DNA from: Prochlorococcus sp. AG-363-K07
GTDB lineage: Bacteria; Cyanobacteriota; Cyanobacteriia; PCC-6307; Cyanobiaceae
Direction: 5' to 3'
Length of the DNA: 64,000 bases
Assembly (NCBI GenBank): GCA_003280225.1
Contig: QCFO01000001.1
Location: forward strand, 62,001 to 126,000
In this document: in pieces, positions 1-11,207 of the stretch
Position numbering within the stretch: position 1 is the stretch's first letter
Layout of the letters: each line of letters starts with the position of its first letter
Position numbers and translations under genes: made by a program
The notes under the pieces: model-generated
Seen by the model: only the letters and a program-made list of their open reading frames with translations
Databases searched by the model: none
What the model was told of the DNA's origin: nothing

Positions 1-1
1 T

Positions 2-817
2 GACATGGGAATTAATGATGGCTTAGAAACCATTCTGATTATTGTAAATGCTGCTTGTAAGTCAAAAGATATTGAGTGGATACGTGAAAAGATAAACCCA
101 AGTAAATATCATCTATGTGACAAAAAAAAGGATGGTATTTTATTAGCATTACAAGGTCCGAGCTCAAAAGAAATACTTGAACGGTACTTAAATGAATCTC
201 TCAGCAATATTCCTAAATTTGGCCATCGGATAATAAATTTAAACTCAAAAACTGATAAAGAAGGCTCGTCTGTTTTTATCTCACGTACCGGCTATACCGG
301 AGAAGATGGGTTTGAAATTCTTTTATCCAGCCAAGAAGGGAACAAATTATGGAGCCAATTAATTCATGAAGGTGTTACGCCCTGTGGACTAGGTGCTAGA
401 GATACACTCCGTCTTGAAGCAGGAATGCATCTATATGGCAATGACTTAGACAGCACTACAAGCCCGTTTGAAGCCGGTCTTGGCTGGTTAGTCCATCTGG
501 AAATGCCATGTGATTTTTATGGCAGAGAGATCCTTGAAAAACAGGCCAAAGAAGGTGTCCATCGTCGACTAATTGGTTTAGAGCTACAAGATCGGGCAAT
601 TCCTCGAAAGGGTTACCAAGTGTTTCATAAAAGCCAAGTAATTGGTCACGTAACAAGTGGAAGCTGGTCGCCAAGCCTAGAGAAAGGAATTGCCCTGGCT
701 TATGTAAAAAGTCAGTTTGCCAGGGTTGGGGAAAGACTCTGGATAGACATTCGTGGGAAAAAAACCCCGGCCAAAATCGTAAAAAAACCGTTTTATAAAA
801 ACAGCAATAACAACTAG
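2..817 (+). CDS. gcvT: Aminomethyltransferase (glycine cleavage T protein), 5' truncated
   Basis: T protein of the glycine cleavage system. It transfers the methylene group from the H-protein-bound aminomethyl intermediate to tetrahydrofolate and releases ammonia. The reading frame is open to the window edge and the first ATG at 5 is internal, so the N-terminal part, including much of the folate-binding domain, lies outside. Visible family features are the stretch [15 protein letters not shown], the [18 protein letters not shown] segment, and a C-terminal barrel domain with the [21 protein letters not shown] segment. The gene ends four bases before the earliest possible aspS start. Identification is firm; only the start is missing. 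Confidence 0.95.
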   Translation, partial: DMGINDGLETILIIVNAACKSKDIEWIREKINPSKYHLCDKKKDGILLALQGPSSKEILERYLNESLSNIPKFGHRIINLNSKTDKEGSSVFISRTGYTGEDGFEILLSSQEGNKLWSQLIHEGVTPCGLGARDTLRLEAGMHLYGNDLDSTTSPFEAGLGWLVHLEMPCDFYGREILEKQAKEGVHRRLIGLELQDRAIPRKGYQVFHKSQVIGHVTSGSWSPSLEKGIALAYVKSQFARVGERLWIDIRGKKTPAKIVKKPFYKNSNNN

Positions 818-887
818 AACATTGGAAAAAGATGTCCAATCGTCCCACCCTATGGGAAACTCCCTTTGTTTGAATCATTCCTGGCCC

Positions 888-2705
888 ATGCGCAGTAACG
901 GTTGTGGAAATCTGCGCGCTGAAAACATCGGCTCGAATGTCACCCTTTGTGGCTGGGTAGATCGTTGTAGGGATCATGGTGGCGTGATTTTTATCGATCT
1001 TCGCGACAGCACTGGCACTGTGCAGGTAACAGTCGATCCAGATCAAGGAGAACAGTTGTTTTCGTTAGCTGAATCCCTTAGGAATGAAACTGTGCTGCAA
1101 TTAACAGGGAAAGTCAGATCTAGGCCAATTGAAGCAATTAATGAGAAATTAAACACAGGCAAAATTGAAGTGGTTACAGATGGAATCAAAGTATTAAATG
1201 AAATCAAAGAAAACTTACCCTTCTCAGTTTCAGTCCACGATGAAGAACAAATTAAAGAGGAACTCCGATTACGTCATCGCTATCTAGACCTTCGTAGAGA
1301 GCGAATGAATCAAAATTTACGCCTTCGTCACCTCACCACTAAAACAGCTAGAAATTTTCTAGAAAATGAAGGATTTATTGAAATAGAAACACCAATTCTT
1401 ACCAAATCAACACCAGAGGGAGCTCGCGACTATTTAGTGCCTTCAAGAGTTTGCGGTGGTGAATGGTTTGCTTTACCTCAATCTCCACAACTCTTCAAAC
1501 AGTTATTAATGGTAGGAGGAATAGAAAAATACTTCCAAATTGCACGATGCTTTCGCGATGAAGATCTTCGATCAGATCGGCAACCTGAATTCACGCAATT
1601 GGATATTGAGACGAGTTTTATGCAACAAGAAGAAATCTTAAGCTTAAATGAAAGATTAATTGCAAAGATCTGGAAGATAACAAAAGGAATAGAACTGACA
1701 CTTCCTTTTCCTAGGATGAAATGGGATGAAGCCATGGATCGTTATGGGACCGATCGACCTGATACCCGTTACGGCATGGAATTAGTAAATATCAGTGAAA
1801 TCGTGAAAAATATAGGGTTCAAAGTTTTCTCAAACGCAGTCAATTCAGGCGGGGCTGTAAAGTGCATTACTGTAAAAAATGGAAACAACTCTATTAGTAA
1901 TGTTCGTATCAAACCTGGTGGAGATATTTTTAGTGAAGCTCAAAAAGCAGGGGCAGGAGGTCTCGCATTTATACGAGTCAGAGACCAAGGAGAAATTGAC
2001 ACTATTGGTGCAATTAAAGACAACCTAGATAAGGAGCAAAAATCTAATCTACTGAAACAAACGGGGGCCAATGCGGGTGATCTCATTCTTTTCGGCGCAG
2101 GTAAAACTGAAATAGTCAACAAAGCTCTAGATCGTATTAGGCAATTCCTTGCTCTTGAACTCAAGCTAATCCCAAGTACAAAAGACAATAATAGTTGGAA
2201 ATTCCTATGGGTTGTTGATTTCCCTATGTTTGAATTTAATGAGAATGAAAAGCGACTAGAAGCATTACACCATCCATTCTGCGCACCAAATGAAAAAGAT
2301 ATAGGTTCTCAAAATGAATGGCAAGAAAAACTCCCCAAATCTCGAGCCCAAGCCTATGACCTTGTTTTAAATGGTCTAGAACTTGGAGGTGGCTCTATAA
2401 GAATCCATAATCCATCCCTGCAAAGAAAAGTATTGGAATCAATTGGTCTGAGTTCTGAACAAACAAAAGAACAATTTGGCTTTTTACTAGACGCTTTAGG
2501 CATGGGTGCTCCCCCTCACGGTGGAATTGCCTTTGGTCTAGACAGAATTGTGATGTTACTGACTGGTGAAGAGTCAATACGAGACACAATTGCTTTTCCA
2601 AAAACACAACAAGCTCGCTGTCTTATGACACAAGCGCCTGCAAGTGCCACAGATAACCAGCTAGATGAGCTGCATGTAGCTAGTACTTGGCAAGTAGCGG
2701 AATAA
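888..2705 (+). CDS. aspS: Aspartyl-tRNA synthetase
   Basis: Class II synthetase that charges tRNA-Asp in the cytoplasm. The OB-fold anticodon-binding domain comes first ([20 protein letters not shown]). Then follow motif 1 around [14 protein letters not shown], motif 2 [18 protein letters not shown], a bacterial GAD insertion in the middle, and motif 3 [13 protein letters not shown] near the C-terminus. At about 605 residues it has the usual bacterial length. The frame opens at a TTG at 822 and has an ATG at 852. I chose ATG 888 because the resulting N-terminus ([15 protein letters not shown]) aligns with the normal family start, and the upstream 22 residues have no counterpart I know. It follows gcvT closely on the same strand. 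Confidence 0.96.
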   Translation: MRSNGCGNLRAENIGSNVTLCGWVDRCRDHGGVIFIDLRDSTGTVQVTVDPDQGEQLFSLAESLRNETVLQLTGKVRSRPIEAINEKLNTGKIEVVTDGIKVLNEIKENLPFSVSVHDEEQIKEELRLRHRYLDLRRERMNQNLRLRHLTTKTARNFLENEGFIEIETPILTKSTPEGARDYLVPSRVCGGEWFALPQSPQLFKQLLMVGGIEKYFQIARCFRDEDLRSDRQPEFTQLDIETSFMQQEEILSLNERLIAKIWKITKGIELTLPFPRMKWDEAMDRYGTDRPDTRYGMELVNISEIVKNIGFKVFSNAVNSGGAVKCITVKNGNNSISNVRIKPGGDIFSEAQKAGAGGLAFIRVRDQGEIDTIGAIKDNLDKEQKSNLLKQTGANAGDLILFGAGKTEIVNKALDRIRQFLALELKLIPSTKDNNSWKFLWVVDFPMFEFNENEKRLEALHHPFCAPNEKDIGSQNEWQEKLPKSRAQAYDLVLNGLELGGGSIRIHNPSLQRKVLESIGLSSEQTKEQFGFLLDALGMGAPPHGGIAFGLDRIVMLLTGEESIRDTIAFPKTQQARCLMTQAPASATDNQLDELHVASTWQVAE

Positions 2706-2839
2706 CAGCCTCTCCCATCAACACCAATCAGAAAAGACCATGTGAAAATGCTCCCAAAGAAAGTCTAAACAGACACAAAGAAACCTAGATGATTTCCTTT
2801 TTCTATTGGAATTGCGCGGTAACTTAAAGAGTCACCTAG

Positions 2840-4518
<1,679 letters not shown>

Positions 4519-4519
<1 letters not shown>

Positions 4520-5154
4520 TGGTTGCCACACTACCAGTGGTAGAACACTTCCACTCGCTACAAGGAGAAGGTGCACATGTGGGTAGAAGTGCATTTTTCA
4601 TCAGACTAGCTCTCTGCAAAGTCGGCTGTACTTGGTGCGATACCAAAAACTCATGGTCAGAAAAAAACTATCCGCAGAAAGATGTTTTTGACCTAGCTAA
4701 AGCCACCTTAGAAGCAAGAAACAAGGGAGCAAACTTTGTTGTCATTACAGGGGGAGAACCATTACATCACGACTTAAATCCACTATGTGATGCAATCAGG
4801 GATGTCACTGCTTGGGAAACACACCAAGCAATCCCTATTCATATAGAAACAAGCGGTGTTGACACAATCAGTGGCAACCCAAGCTGGATCACACTGTCGC
4901 CAAAGCGCCATGCACGGCCTAAAATTGAAGTTCTAAAAAGATGTCACGAACTAAAAGTAATCATCCATGAAGTAGAAGATCTCCTGTTTGCAGAAGAACT
5001 AGCCAAAACGACTCAAAATTTTCAAGAACCATTATTATTTCTTCAACCGGGATGGAACAATAAAAAAGGGAACAAACTTGCTTTTGAATATGTCAAAAGT
5101 AATCCAAACTGGCGACTAAGTGTGCAAACACATAAATGGTTAGGAGTCCTTTAA
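4519..5154 (+). CDS. queE: 7-carboxy-7-deazaguanine synthase (radical SAM)
   Basis: Radical SAM enzyme that converts 6-carboxy-tetrahydropterin to 7-carboxy-7-deazaguanine in the queuosine pathway. The cluster motif [10 protein letters not shown] (C-x3-C-x2-C) lies near residues 33-42, and [10 protein letters not shown] is the glycine-rich SAM-contact segment. At 211 residues it has the short form usual for QueE. Its ATG overlaps the pyrG stop and queC begins 16 bases after it. The queC neighbour, which uses the QueE product, supports the assignment. queG lies about 55 kb away in the same window. Confidence 0.93.
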
Positions 5155-5170
5155 ATCGAGGAAAATTCTA

Positions 5171-5851
5171 ATGCAAGAAAATACAACTATTGCTTTATTA
5201 TCAGGTGGTCTGGATTCAAGTACTGCTGCTGCGATAGCGAAAGAGGCAGGCGACAATGTGATTGGTCTATCCTTCGACTATGGCCAACGTCATCGCAAAG
5301 AGCTAATTGCAGCCAAACATCTTGCTAATCACTTAGAGTTAAGCGAGCATAAGATCATCAAAGTAAATCTTGGGGCCTGGGGTGGTTCCTCGCTCACTGA
5401 TCCGGAATATTCCATACCAAGCTCAGGGATCAAAAAAGACGTAATACCGAATACTTATGTACCTGGAAGAAATACTGTCTTCATTGCCTTAGGACTTAGC
5501 CTAGCTGAAGCACGGGGAGGGAACAAACTTGTTCTAGGCGTTAATGCCATGGACTACTCAGGTTATCCAGATTGCAGACCAGACTACCTAGAGGCATATC
5601 AAAGACTTGCTAACTTAGCGAACAAAACAGGACGTGAAGGACGTGGAATCAAACTTTGGGCTCCACTCATTGATTGGGAAAAAACAACAATCATCAAAGA
5701 AGCATTAAGGTTAGGCATCCCAATTCAAAAGACATGGAGCTGTTATAACGGTGGAGAAAACGCATGTGGACTATGTGATAGCTGTCGAATTCGCGATGAT
5801 GCACTCAGAAAATTAGATCGACTCGATTTATGTAGCTATACCCAACAATGA
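5171..5851 (+). CDS. queC: 7-cyano-7-deazaguanine (preQ0) synthase
   Basis: ATP-dependent enzyme that turns 7-carboxy-7-deazaguanine into preQ0 for queuosine in tRNA. The N-terminal PP-loop [16 protein letters not shown] binds ATP, followed by [11 protein letters not shown] zinc site near the C-terminus is formed by the cysteines in [16 protein letters not shown]. At 226 residues the length is typical. It sits directly after queE, and its end overlaps the next gene by four bases (ATGA), so it is very probably in one transcript with queE, pabB and pabC. Confidence 0.95.
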   Translation: MQENTTIALLSGGLDSSTAAAIAKEAGDNVIGLSFDYGQRHRKELIAAKHLANHLELSEHKIIKVNLGAWGGSSLTDPEYSIPSSGIKKDVIPNTYVPGRNTVFIALGLSLAEARGGNKLVLGVNAMDYSGYPDCRPDYLEAYQRLANLANKTGREGRGIKLWAPLIDWEKTTIIKEALRLGIPIQKTWSCYNGGENACGLCDSCRIRDDALRKLDRLDLCSYTQQ

Positions 5852-7176
5852 CAACTACATTTTGTAAGTTTTATGATTGGAAAGCACCTGAAATCGTAAT
5901 TGAAAAACTCGTTGAAACCTGGGGAGACGCAGGCCTTATTTGGTTGGATGGTGATGGAAGTCCCTTAGGGCGCTTGATTACATTGGCCGTCGATCCTATA
6001 GATCAAATCTGCTGTCGAGGTCTACCTCAAGAGAAATATTCAATAAGCCCTTTTCAGGCTTTGAAAAAGTTAAGTCCAGGGCATTGGACTGGCTGGTTAA
6101 GTTATGAAGCAGGTGCCTGGATAGAACCTAATAATCCATGGAAACATGACTCAATGGCAACGCTTTGGATCGCTTCTCACGATCCAGTCTTCAAATTCGA
6201 TCTAGAAAAAAAAGAATTTTGGGTAGAAGGGGAAAATAAAATTCGATTTATGAAGTTTACAAATTGGTTAGATCAATTATCGTCTCGAACTTTCAAAAAA
6301 AATTTTAATGTAATCAAAACGTCAAAAGGAATTCCAATTAAGTCATGGAGACATATCACTAGCCAAGCTGATTATATAAAAAACGTTAATCAAATTCGAA
6401 ATTGGATTATGCAAGGTGATATTTTTCAAGCCAATCTTACAACCTGTTGTACAACATCACTCCCACAAGGTATCGTTCCACTGACTCTCTACCAAAAGCT
6501 TCGCCAAAAATGTCCAGCACCTTTTTCTGGTCTTGTTATTGGAGATAATCAAGCTAAAGGTGAATCAATCATATGTGCATCACCTGAACGTTTTATGAAA
6601 GTTTTACCAAGCGGAGAAATAGAGACAAGACCAATCAAAGGAACAAGACCACGTAAGTCTAATCCTGATCAAGATGCTGAAATGGCTGCTGAGCTGGTAT
6701 GCAGTTCTAAAGATAGGGCAGAAAATATAATGATTGTGGATTTACTAAGGAATGATTTAGGTCGTGTATGTGTACCTGGCTCAATCAATGTCTCAAAATT
6801 AGTGGACTTGGAAAGCTATAAACAAGTGCATCATCTCACATCTGTAATCAAAGGATGCTTACTCCAAAAAAATACTTGGGTAGATCTCCTGGAAGCATCA
6901 TGGCCAGGAGGGTCAGTTACAGGAGCACCTAAGTTAAGAGCATGTCAACGACTCCATGAACTTGAACCAACAGCAAGAGGTCCTTATTGTGGGTCACTAA
7001 TTAACCTTGATTGGAGTGGAACATTCAATAGTAATATTCTTATTAGATCTTTATTTCTCAAAGGAGACCAAATAAGAGCAAATGCAGGATGTGGAATTGT
7101 TGCCGACTCTGATTCTGATCTAGAGGCTAAGGAAATGCAGTGGAAATTAATACCACTTCTTGAAGCCTTGCAATAA
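5848..7176 (+). CDS. pabB: Aminodeoxychorismate synthase component I
   Basis: Chorismate-using enzyme of the anthranilate/aminodeoxychorismate synthase family. With a glutaminase partner it makes 4-amino-4-deoxychorismate for p-aminobenzoate and folate. The C-terminal chorismate-binding domain is clear: [54 protein letters not shown] and [11 protein letters not shown]. The PIKGT motif has lysine (residue 264). That is the nucleophile of aminodeoxychorismate synthases, whereas anthranilate synthases have alanine there. This and the adjacent pabC decide the name. The N-terminal third is divergent. No glutaminase subunit (PabA) gene lies in this window. Confidence 0.9.
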   Translation: MTTTFCKFYDWKAPEIVIEKLVETWGDAGLIWLDGDGSPLGRLITLAVDPIDQICCRGLPQEKYSISPFQALKKLSPGHWTGWLSYEAGAWIEPNNPWKHDSMATLWIASHDPVFKFDLEKKEFWVEGENKIRFMKFTNWLDQLSSRTFKKNFNVIKTSKGIPIKSWRHITSQADYIKNVNQIRNWIMQGDIFQANLTTCCTTSLPQGIVPLTLYQKLRQKCPAPFSGLVIGDNQAKGESIICASPERFMKVLPSGEIETRPIKGTRPRKSNPDQDAEMAAELVCSSKDRAENIMIVDLLRNDLGRVCVPGSINVSKLVDLESYKQVHHLTSVIKGCLLQKNTWVDLLEASWPGGSVTGAPKLRACQRLHELEPTARGPYCGSLINLDWSGTFNSNILIRSLFLKGDQIRANAGCGIVADSDSDLEAKEMQWKLIPLLEALQ

Positions 7177-8009
7177 TGACAAAAAGAGAAGGGGCAATCG
7201 GATGGATCAACGAAAGTTGGCATGCTCTTGAAGAAGTTACGATACCTATCACAGATCGAGGGGTAAATCTCGGGGATGGAATATTCGAAACAATCTTGAT
7301 CTACAAAGGAGCAGCACGATTATTAACTAACCATTTAAATCGCTGGAAAAAAAGTGCGTCATTAATGAAGCTTGCTCAACCTCCATCAGATCAATGGATT
7401 GAGTCACTAATCAACGAAGGAATTAAACATATTGATCTAAAGCATGGCAACGGCATAGCTCGGTTGAATTGGACAAGAGGTAGCTCATCTACAAGAGGCA
7501 TTGATATTTTTCGGGAGAATCAAGATCGATCAAATCACCGTTTTTGGCTAGAGATTAGTCATGGCAATCCATGCTTTAACGCTATCTCGACAACTATTAG
7601 TTGTAATGAAAGAAGGAATGCTAATAGTGAACTTAGTGCGTGTAAAATAATTGGTTATGGACAATCAATTAAAGCCAGATATGAAGCCATGCAAAATGGC
7701 TATGACGATGCATTACTACTAAGCACTAATGGGAAAATTTGTTCTGGAACTACAGCAAACTTAATCATTAAAAGAAAAGATGAATGGTTAACTCCCTCTC
7801 TAAGCAGTGGTTGCTTGCCCGGCATAATGAGGCAACAAGGACTTGATCTTGGAATCTTCAAAGAAGCAGACCTGACTCATGCACCACAAAAAGAAGATGA
7901 ATGGCTACTGCTCAATAGTCTTGGATGTAGAGCAATTCAGAAAATAAATAATCAATCTCTCAAAATATTCCCAAATCCAAAGCAGCTCTGGTTATCATTA
8001 ATAGTCTAA
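7176..8009 (+). CDS. pabC: Aminodeoxychorismate lyase (class IV aminotransferase family)
   Basis: Class IV PLP enzyme. In this context it probably splits 4-amino-4-deoxychorismate into p-aminobenzoate and pyruvate. Family hallmarks are ITDRGVNLGDGIFETILIYKG near the N-terminus, a lysine-containing segment CKIIGYGQSIKARYEA, and GKICSGTTANLI in the C-terminal half. The ATG overlaps the pabB stop by one base (TAATG). D-amino-acid or branched-chain aminotransferase activity cannot be excluded from sequence alone, but coupling to pabB makes the lyase role the best reading. It ends convergently with cobA. Confidence 0.85.
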   Translation: MTKREGAIGWINESWHALEEVTIPITDRGVNLGDGIFETILIYKGAARLLTNHLNRWKKSASLMKLAQPPSDQWIESLINEGIKHIDLKHGNGIARLNWTRGSSSTRGIDIFRENQDRSNHRFWLEISHGNPCFNAISTTISCNERRNANSELSACKIIGYGQSIKARYEAMQNGYDDALLLSTNGKICSGTTANLIIKRKDEWLTPSLSSGCLPGIMRQQGLDLGIFKEADLTHAPQKEDEWLLLNSLGCRAIQKINNQSLKIFPNPKQLWLSLIV

Positions 8010-8019
8010 CCAGTAATTT

Positions 8020-8044
8020 AAATTAAATTCTGTTTATTTAATTT
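8020..8044. terminator. Possible AT-only hairpin between convergent pabC and cobA
   Basis: A perfect 9-bp inverted repeat, AAATTAAAT and ATTTAATTT, encloses a 7-base loop in the 41-bp gap between the two stop codons. With only A-T pairs it is weak and may be chance in such AT-rich DNA. Its position, where two transcripts converge, is the only support for a terminator role. Confidence 0.3.
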
Positions 8045-8050
8045 GAGGAA

Positions 8051-8836
8051 TTAAAACAAAATAGGCATTGTGACATTGGCTGGTTTAGGTGAACAAGAGT
8101 CAACCTGATAATTCACGTAATTACCAATCATGATTATTGAAGGTGAGGCAAAATTAGCCTTTTGAACTTCCTCTACCAGATCGCATAAGGAAGCCTTCAA
8201 ATAACGCTGGCCAATGACAGTTCCCTGTTGTACTACAGCAGAGGATGTAGAGGGACTTAAACCACCAGCAATTAACTCACTAACTATGTAGTCAAGATTA
8301 TGTAGGCCCATATAGATGACCAACCCATCACATGCAATAGCAAGTGCTCTCCAATTAACTAAAGGACGACGTTTATCAATACCCTCATGACCAGTCACAA
8401 AAGTAATCGAGGAGCCTGCCATCCTATGAGTCACAGGTATCCCTACGTAAGCAGGTACAGCAATACCTGCCGTAATGCCAGGAACAACTTCTACTTTCAC
8501 ACCTCGGTGTTCCAAATAAGCAGCTTCCTCTGCCCCTCTACCAAACAAAAAAGGATCTCCGCCTTTAAGGCGAACAACCCTTGAATACTGCGCAGCAAGA
8601 TCAACTAAAACAGAATTCGTTTTGGACTGAGGAACAGAATGATGACCACGTCTCTTTCCAACAAATTGACAACGACAAGACTCAGACACTAATTCAAGTA
8701 ATTCCTGAGGCACCAATGAGTCATAAACCAGTGCATCACACTCTTGCAATAAGCGCTGAGCTTTAACTGTCAGCAAATCAGGATCTCCAGGTCCAGCTCC
8801 AACAAGATAGACAGTTCCATATTTAGCCTTCTTCAT
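8051..8836 (-). CDS. cobA: Uroporphyrinogen-III C-methyltransferase
   Basis: SAM-dependent methyltransferase that makes precorrin-2, the branch compound for siroheme and cobalamin. Siroheme is the cofactor of the nitrite reductase encoded just upstream on the other strand. Motifs in order are VYLVGAGPGDPDLLTVKA at the N-terminus, VGKRRGHHSVPQ, VVRLKGGDPFLFGRGAEE, PGITAGIAVPAYVGIPVTHR and VTGHEG. I place the start at ATG 8836 (261 residues). The frame continues to 8923, but those 29 residues precede the normal family N-terminus. The gene is divergent from the nitrite genes, and the space between carries an NtcA-type site. Confidence 0.93.
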   Translation of the reverse strand: MKKAKYGTVYLVGAGPGDPDLLTVKAQRLLQECDALVYDSLVPQELLELVSESCRCQFVGKRRGHHSVPQSKTNSVLVDLAAQYSRVVRLKGGDPFLFGRGAEEAAYLEHRGVKVEVVPGITAGIAVPAYVGIPVTHRMAGSSITFVTGHEGIDKRRPLVNWRALAIACDGLVIYMGLHNLDYIVSELIAGGLSPSTSSAVVQQGTVIGQRYLKASLCDLVEEVQKANFASPSIIMIGNYVNYQVDSCSPKPANVTMPILF

Positions 8837-9146
8837 GCCACACGCCTCAACATTGCAATGAAAGGAATCAGTAGATTGGAAACTGTACTTAAAAACAGGA
8901 AAGCTTGTTCTGCAATAATCCAAAAAAGACCTTGATCTCTAGTAATTCAAAAGAAAAAAATTTATATAAATATAAGGAATTGCTGCAAGACAACATTCTC
9001 ATGAACTGTATATATTGGCCAGCCAAGCAATTATTCAAGACTGTAGTTTCAGATACAGATCCGATGCAAATTTTGTATCATTAGCAACAACTGGTGACTC
9101 AATTGAATGATTTAGTTGGATTTAATCACTACGAGATAAGTAATTC
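8837..9146. promoter_or_regulatory. Divergent regulatory region between cobA and the 63-codon ORF
   Basis: About 310 bp without a confident gene. It contains the cobA upstream region on the minus strand (still open in the cobA frame to 8923) and a perfect NtcA-type palindrome at 9043-9056. A TATCAT sequence at 9076-9081 could serve as a -10 element for rightward transcription into the small ORF at 9147. I see no RNA gene. Confidence 0.5.
9043..9056 (+). promoter_or_regulatory. NtcA-binding site (GTA-N8-TAC), site 1
   Basis: The sequence GTAGTTTCAGATAC is a perfect match to GTA-N8-TAC, the core of sites for NtcA, the global nitrogen regulator of cyanobacteria. A TATCAT box begins 19 bases after its end. 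That is slightly closer than the roughly 22-base spacing of classical NtcA-activated promoters. It lies 90 bases before the start of the 63-codon ORF. The motif is seen directly; NtcA control is inferred from the known consensus and the nearby nitrite genes. Confidence 0.7.
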
Positions 9147-9338
9147 ATGAAGCATCAAAATAGAACACGGCGCAATCACGCGTATCAATATCAAAGAGAT
9201 TTCGTAAACCATCAACCGACTAGAAAGCAAAGGTTCCACAACGAATTTGAAAGAGACTTGTTTGCTATGAGACAAGTACTCAATATTATGCAGAAAGGCA
9301 CAATTAGATGGTTTGGCGAAGTAGGGCGTCAATACTAA
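9147..9338 (+). CDS. Small protein (63 aa) upstream of nirA, possibly NtcA-controlled
   Basis: An open frame of 63 residues, rich in Arg, Asn, Gln and Phe, with no membrane segment. The C-terminal half (ERDLFAMRQVLNIMQKGTI) looks like an amphipathic helix with regularly spaced Leu, Met and Ile. I do not recognise the family from sequence. It sits in front of nirA in the same direction, with its own NtcA-type site 90 bases upstream. This position resembles small NtcA-controlled proteins such as NirP1 of Synechocystis, which binds nitrite reductase, but I cannot align the two from memory. No clear Shine-Dalgarno sequence is visible. A similar-length frame on the opposite strand (9129-9332) is hydrophobic and less plausible. 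Confidence 0.55.
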   Translation: MKHQNRTRRNHAYQYQRDFVNHQPTRKQRFHNEFERDLFAMRQVLNIMQKGTIRWFGEVGRQY

Positions 9339-9376
9339 TCAGCTTGATTAAAACCCATACAATCGACCAGAAGATT

Positions 9377-9390
9377 GTATAGAAAGCTAC
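9377..9390 (+). promoter_or_regulatory. nirA promoter: NtcA-binding site (GTA-N8-TAC), site 2
   Basis: The sequence GTATAGAAAGCTAC matches GTA-N8-TAC exactly. It is the distal of two such motifs in the 204-bp gap before nirA; their centres are 35 bp apart. Its left half overlaps the right arm of a short inverted repeat (9357-9380). Confidence 0.65.
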
Positions 9391-9411
9391 TGAATACGAA
9401 TTTTAAAAATT

Positions 9412-9425
9412 GTACAAATTGATAC
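9412..9425 (+). promoter_or_regulatory. nirA promoter: NtcA-binding site (GTA-N8-TAC), site 3, proximal to nirA
   Basis: The sequence GTACAAATTGATAC matches GTA-N8-TAC exactly. An AT-rich TATTGC element at 9444-9449 could be the -10 box, again slightly closer than the classical spacing. A half-conserved copy (GTA-N8-TAT) follows at 9433-9446. The nirA start is 117 bases downstream. Activation of nirA by NtcA in nitrogen limitation is well established in cyanobacteria. Confidence 0.75.
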
Positions 9426-9542
9426 CGACGAAGTAGCACTCGATATTGCTAAATGGAGTCATTCTCATAAGAAGCCCTCCTAAATCTTTCACAAATTCCG
9501 ATCATCATTTTTCATTTGACAATCATTAAATTCTACTAAGCT

Positions 9543-11177
9543 ATGCCTACTTTAAGCACATCTAAGAACTACCTAGAAGGGAAAAAGATAAATAAAATTG
9601 AGAAAAATAAAGCTGAAAAAGATGGCCTAGCTGTCGGCCCGGAGATCGAAAAATTTGCTGCAATAGGCTGGGAGAAAGTAGACAAAACAGATTTAGAATT
9701 GCGACTTAAGTGGTATGGAATCTTCTGGCGACCAAAAACCCCAGGACAATTTATGTTACGTTTGAGAGTTCCAAATGGGGTTCTGAAATCTGATCAACTA
9801 GATATTATTGCATCAATTGTTGCAAGATATGGAGACAATGGAAGTTGCGATATAACTACCCGACAGAATATCCAACTCCGCGGAATCTTATTAAGTGATT
9901 TACCTGACATTCTTAAGAGATTAAATGAAGCAGGGATTAACACAATTCAATCAGGTTTTGATAATCCAAGAAATGTTACTGGAAACCCCCTGGCAGGTAT
10001 AGATCCTGAAGAGATTATAGATACAAGAGAATATACATATAAGCTACAAAAATTTCTGACGAATGACGGATATGGAAATCCAGAATTTTCTAACCTTCCT
10101 AGGAAATGGAATACAGCAGTTGCAGGCTCAAAAGATAATTTCCTGTTGCACAATGATATTATTTTTCACCCTGTAGAGCTTAATGGCAATATGGGTTTTG
10201 GTATTTGGTTAGGTGGTATCCTATCATCCCAAATGAATGCTTATGCTATTCCATTAGATGCTTGGATAGAAGCTGATCAGATCTGCAATCTAACGGGTTG
10301 TGTAATATCAATTTGGCGCGATAATGGCGAAAGGAATAAAAGGCCAAAAGGTAGATTTAGATTCTTCCTAGATGAAATAGGAATAGAGAATTTTAGATCT
10401 ATGGTGGAAGAAAAGTTTGGACCATTAAAACGGGATCCAGGTTCAAAATTTACGGACAAACCGAGATCTATTTATGGTATACATAATCAGAAACAACTTG
10501 ATAAGTATTATGCTGGATTACATGTACCTGTTGGACGCCTAACCTCTGAAGATCTTCAGGATTTAGCTGCAATTAGCAGAGATTATGGAAATGAAGAAAT
10601 TCGTCTAACTGAGGATCAGAATATAATAATCACTGGGATTGATAAAACTCAACTAGATGATTTTCAATTGAGACCGATACTGAAAAAATTCAAAATCAAA
10701 CCAAATACAATAGAAGCAGGCACAGTATCTTGCACAGGAAATACATATTGCAGTTTTGCACTCACAAATACAAAAGATCAAGCATTAAGATTATCCAAAG
10801 AGCTTGATAACGAGATTAAGCTTCCAAAAGAAATAAAAATACATTGGACTGGTTGTCCCAATAGCTGTGGTCAAGCCTATATGGGAGCCATAGGTTTAAC
10901 AGGTACTAAAGGAAAAAATTCAGATGGAAAAATGACGGAAGCGTACGATATAACTTTAGGAGGCTCCCAAGATTCTACGCAAAAAATTGGTAAATTACAA
11001 TATAAATCAATACCAACAGAAAACATTAAAGATATTCTAAAAACTATACTACTCGAAGAGTACTCAGCAATTCCCAAAATAAAAAGTAAGGAATCAAAGT
11101 CTGATTTAATATCAAGTTTAAAATCAACAGTCAAAAGATGGTTGAAAAAAGATACTTCAAGCAGCAATTCAACATAA
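9543..11177 (+). CDS. nirA: Ferredoxin-nitrite reductase
   Basis: Siroheme and 4Fe-4S enzyme that reduces nitrite to ammonium with six electrons from reduced ferredoxin. The order is typical: N-terminal NKIEKNKAEKDGLAV, a first ferrodoxin-like half with RLRVPNGVL and CDITTRQNIQLRGI, then a second half with the cluster cysteines in SCTGNTYCSFA and HWTGCPNSCGQAY (C-x5-C and C-x3-C). The KAEKDGL N-terminus and the overall order match nitrite rather than sulfite reductases. At 544 residues it is slightly long because of a Lys/Ser-rich tail. Two NtcA-type sites lie upstream, and the neighbours provide siroheme precursor (cobA) and nitrite uptake, so the function is well supported. Confidence 0.95.
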   Translation: MPTLSTSKNYLEGKKINKIEKNKAEKDGLAVGPEIEKFAAIGWEKVDKTDLELRLKWYGIFWRPKTPGQFMLRLRVPNGVLKSDQLDIIASIVARYGDNGSCDITTRQNIQLRGILLSDLPDILKRLNEAGINTIQSGFDNPRNVTGNPLAGIDPEEIIDTREYTYKLQKFLTNDGYGNPEFSNLPRKWNTAVAGSKDNFLLHNDIIFHPVELNGNMGFGIWLGGILSSQMNAYAIPLDAWIEADQICNLTGCVISIWRDNGERNKRPKGRFRFFLDEIGIENFRSMVEEKFGPLKRDPGSKFTDKPRSIYGIHNQKQLDKYYAGLHVPVGRLTSEDLQDLAAISRDYGNEEIRLTEDQNIIITGIDKTQLDDFQLRPILKKFKIKPNTIEAGTVSCTGNTYCSFALTNTKDQALRLSKELDNEIKLPKEIKIHWTGCPNSCGQAYMGAIGLTGTKGKNSDGKMTEAYDITLGGSQDSTQKIGKLQYKSIPTENIKDILKTILLEEYSAIPKIKSKESKSDLISSLKSTVKRWLKKDTSSSNST

Positions 11178-11207
11178 GCTGCTAATAAACATCATTTTAA
11201 ACTACTC

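Noticed and set aside
456-1046. 196-codon minus-strand frame over gcvT and aspS
   Set aside because: It lies on the opposite strand of two well-identified genes and has no family features; a shadow frame.
9129-9332. 67-codon minus-strand frame opposite the 63-codon ORF
   Set aside because: Hydrophobic and without an organised pattern; direction disagrees with the nitrite genes and the NtcA site. It remains the main alternative if the plus-strand ORF is not conserved.
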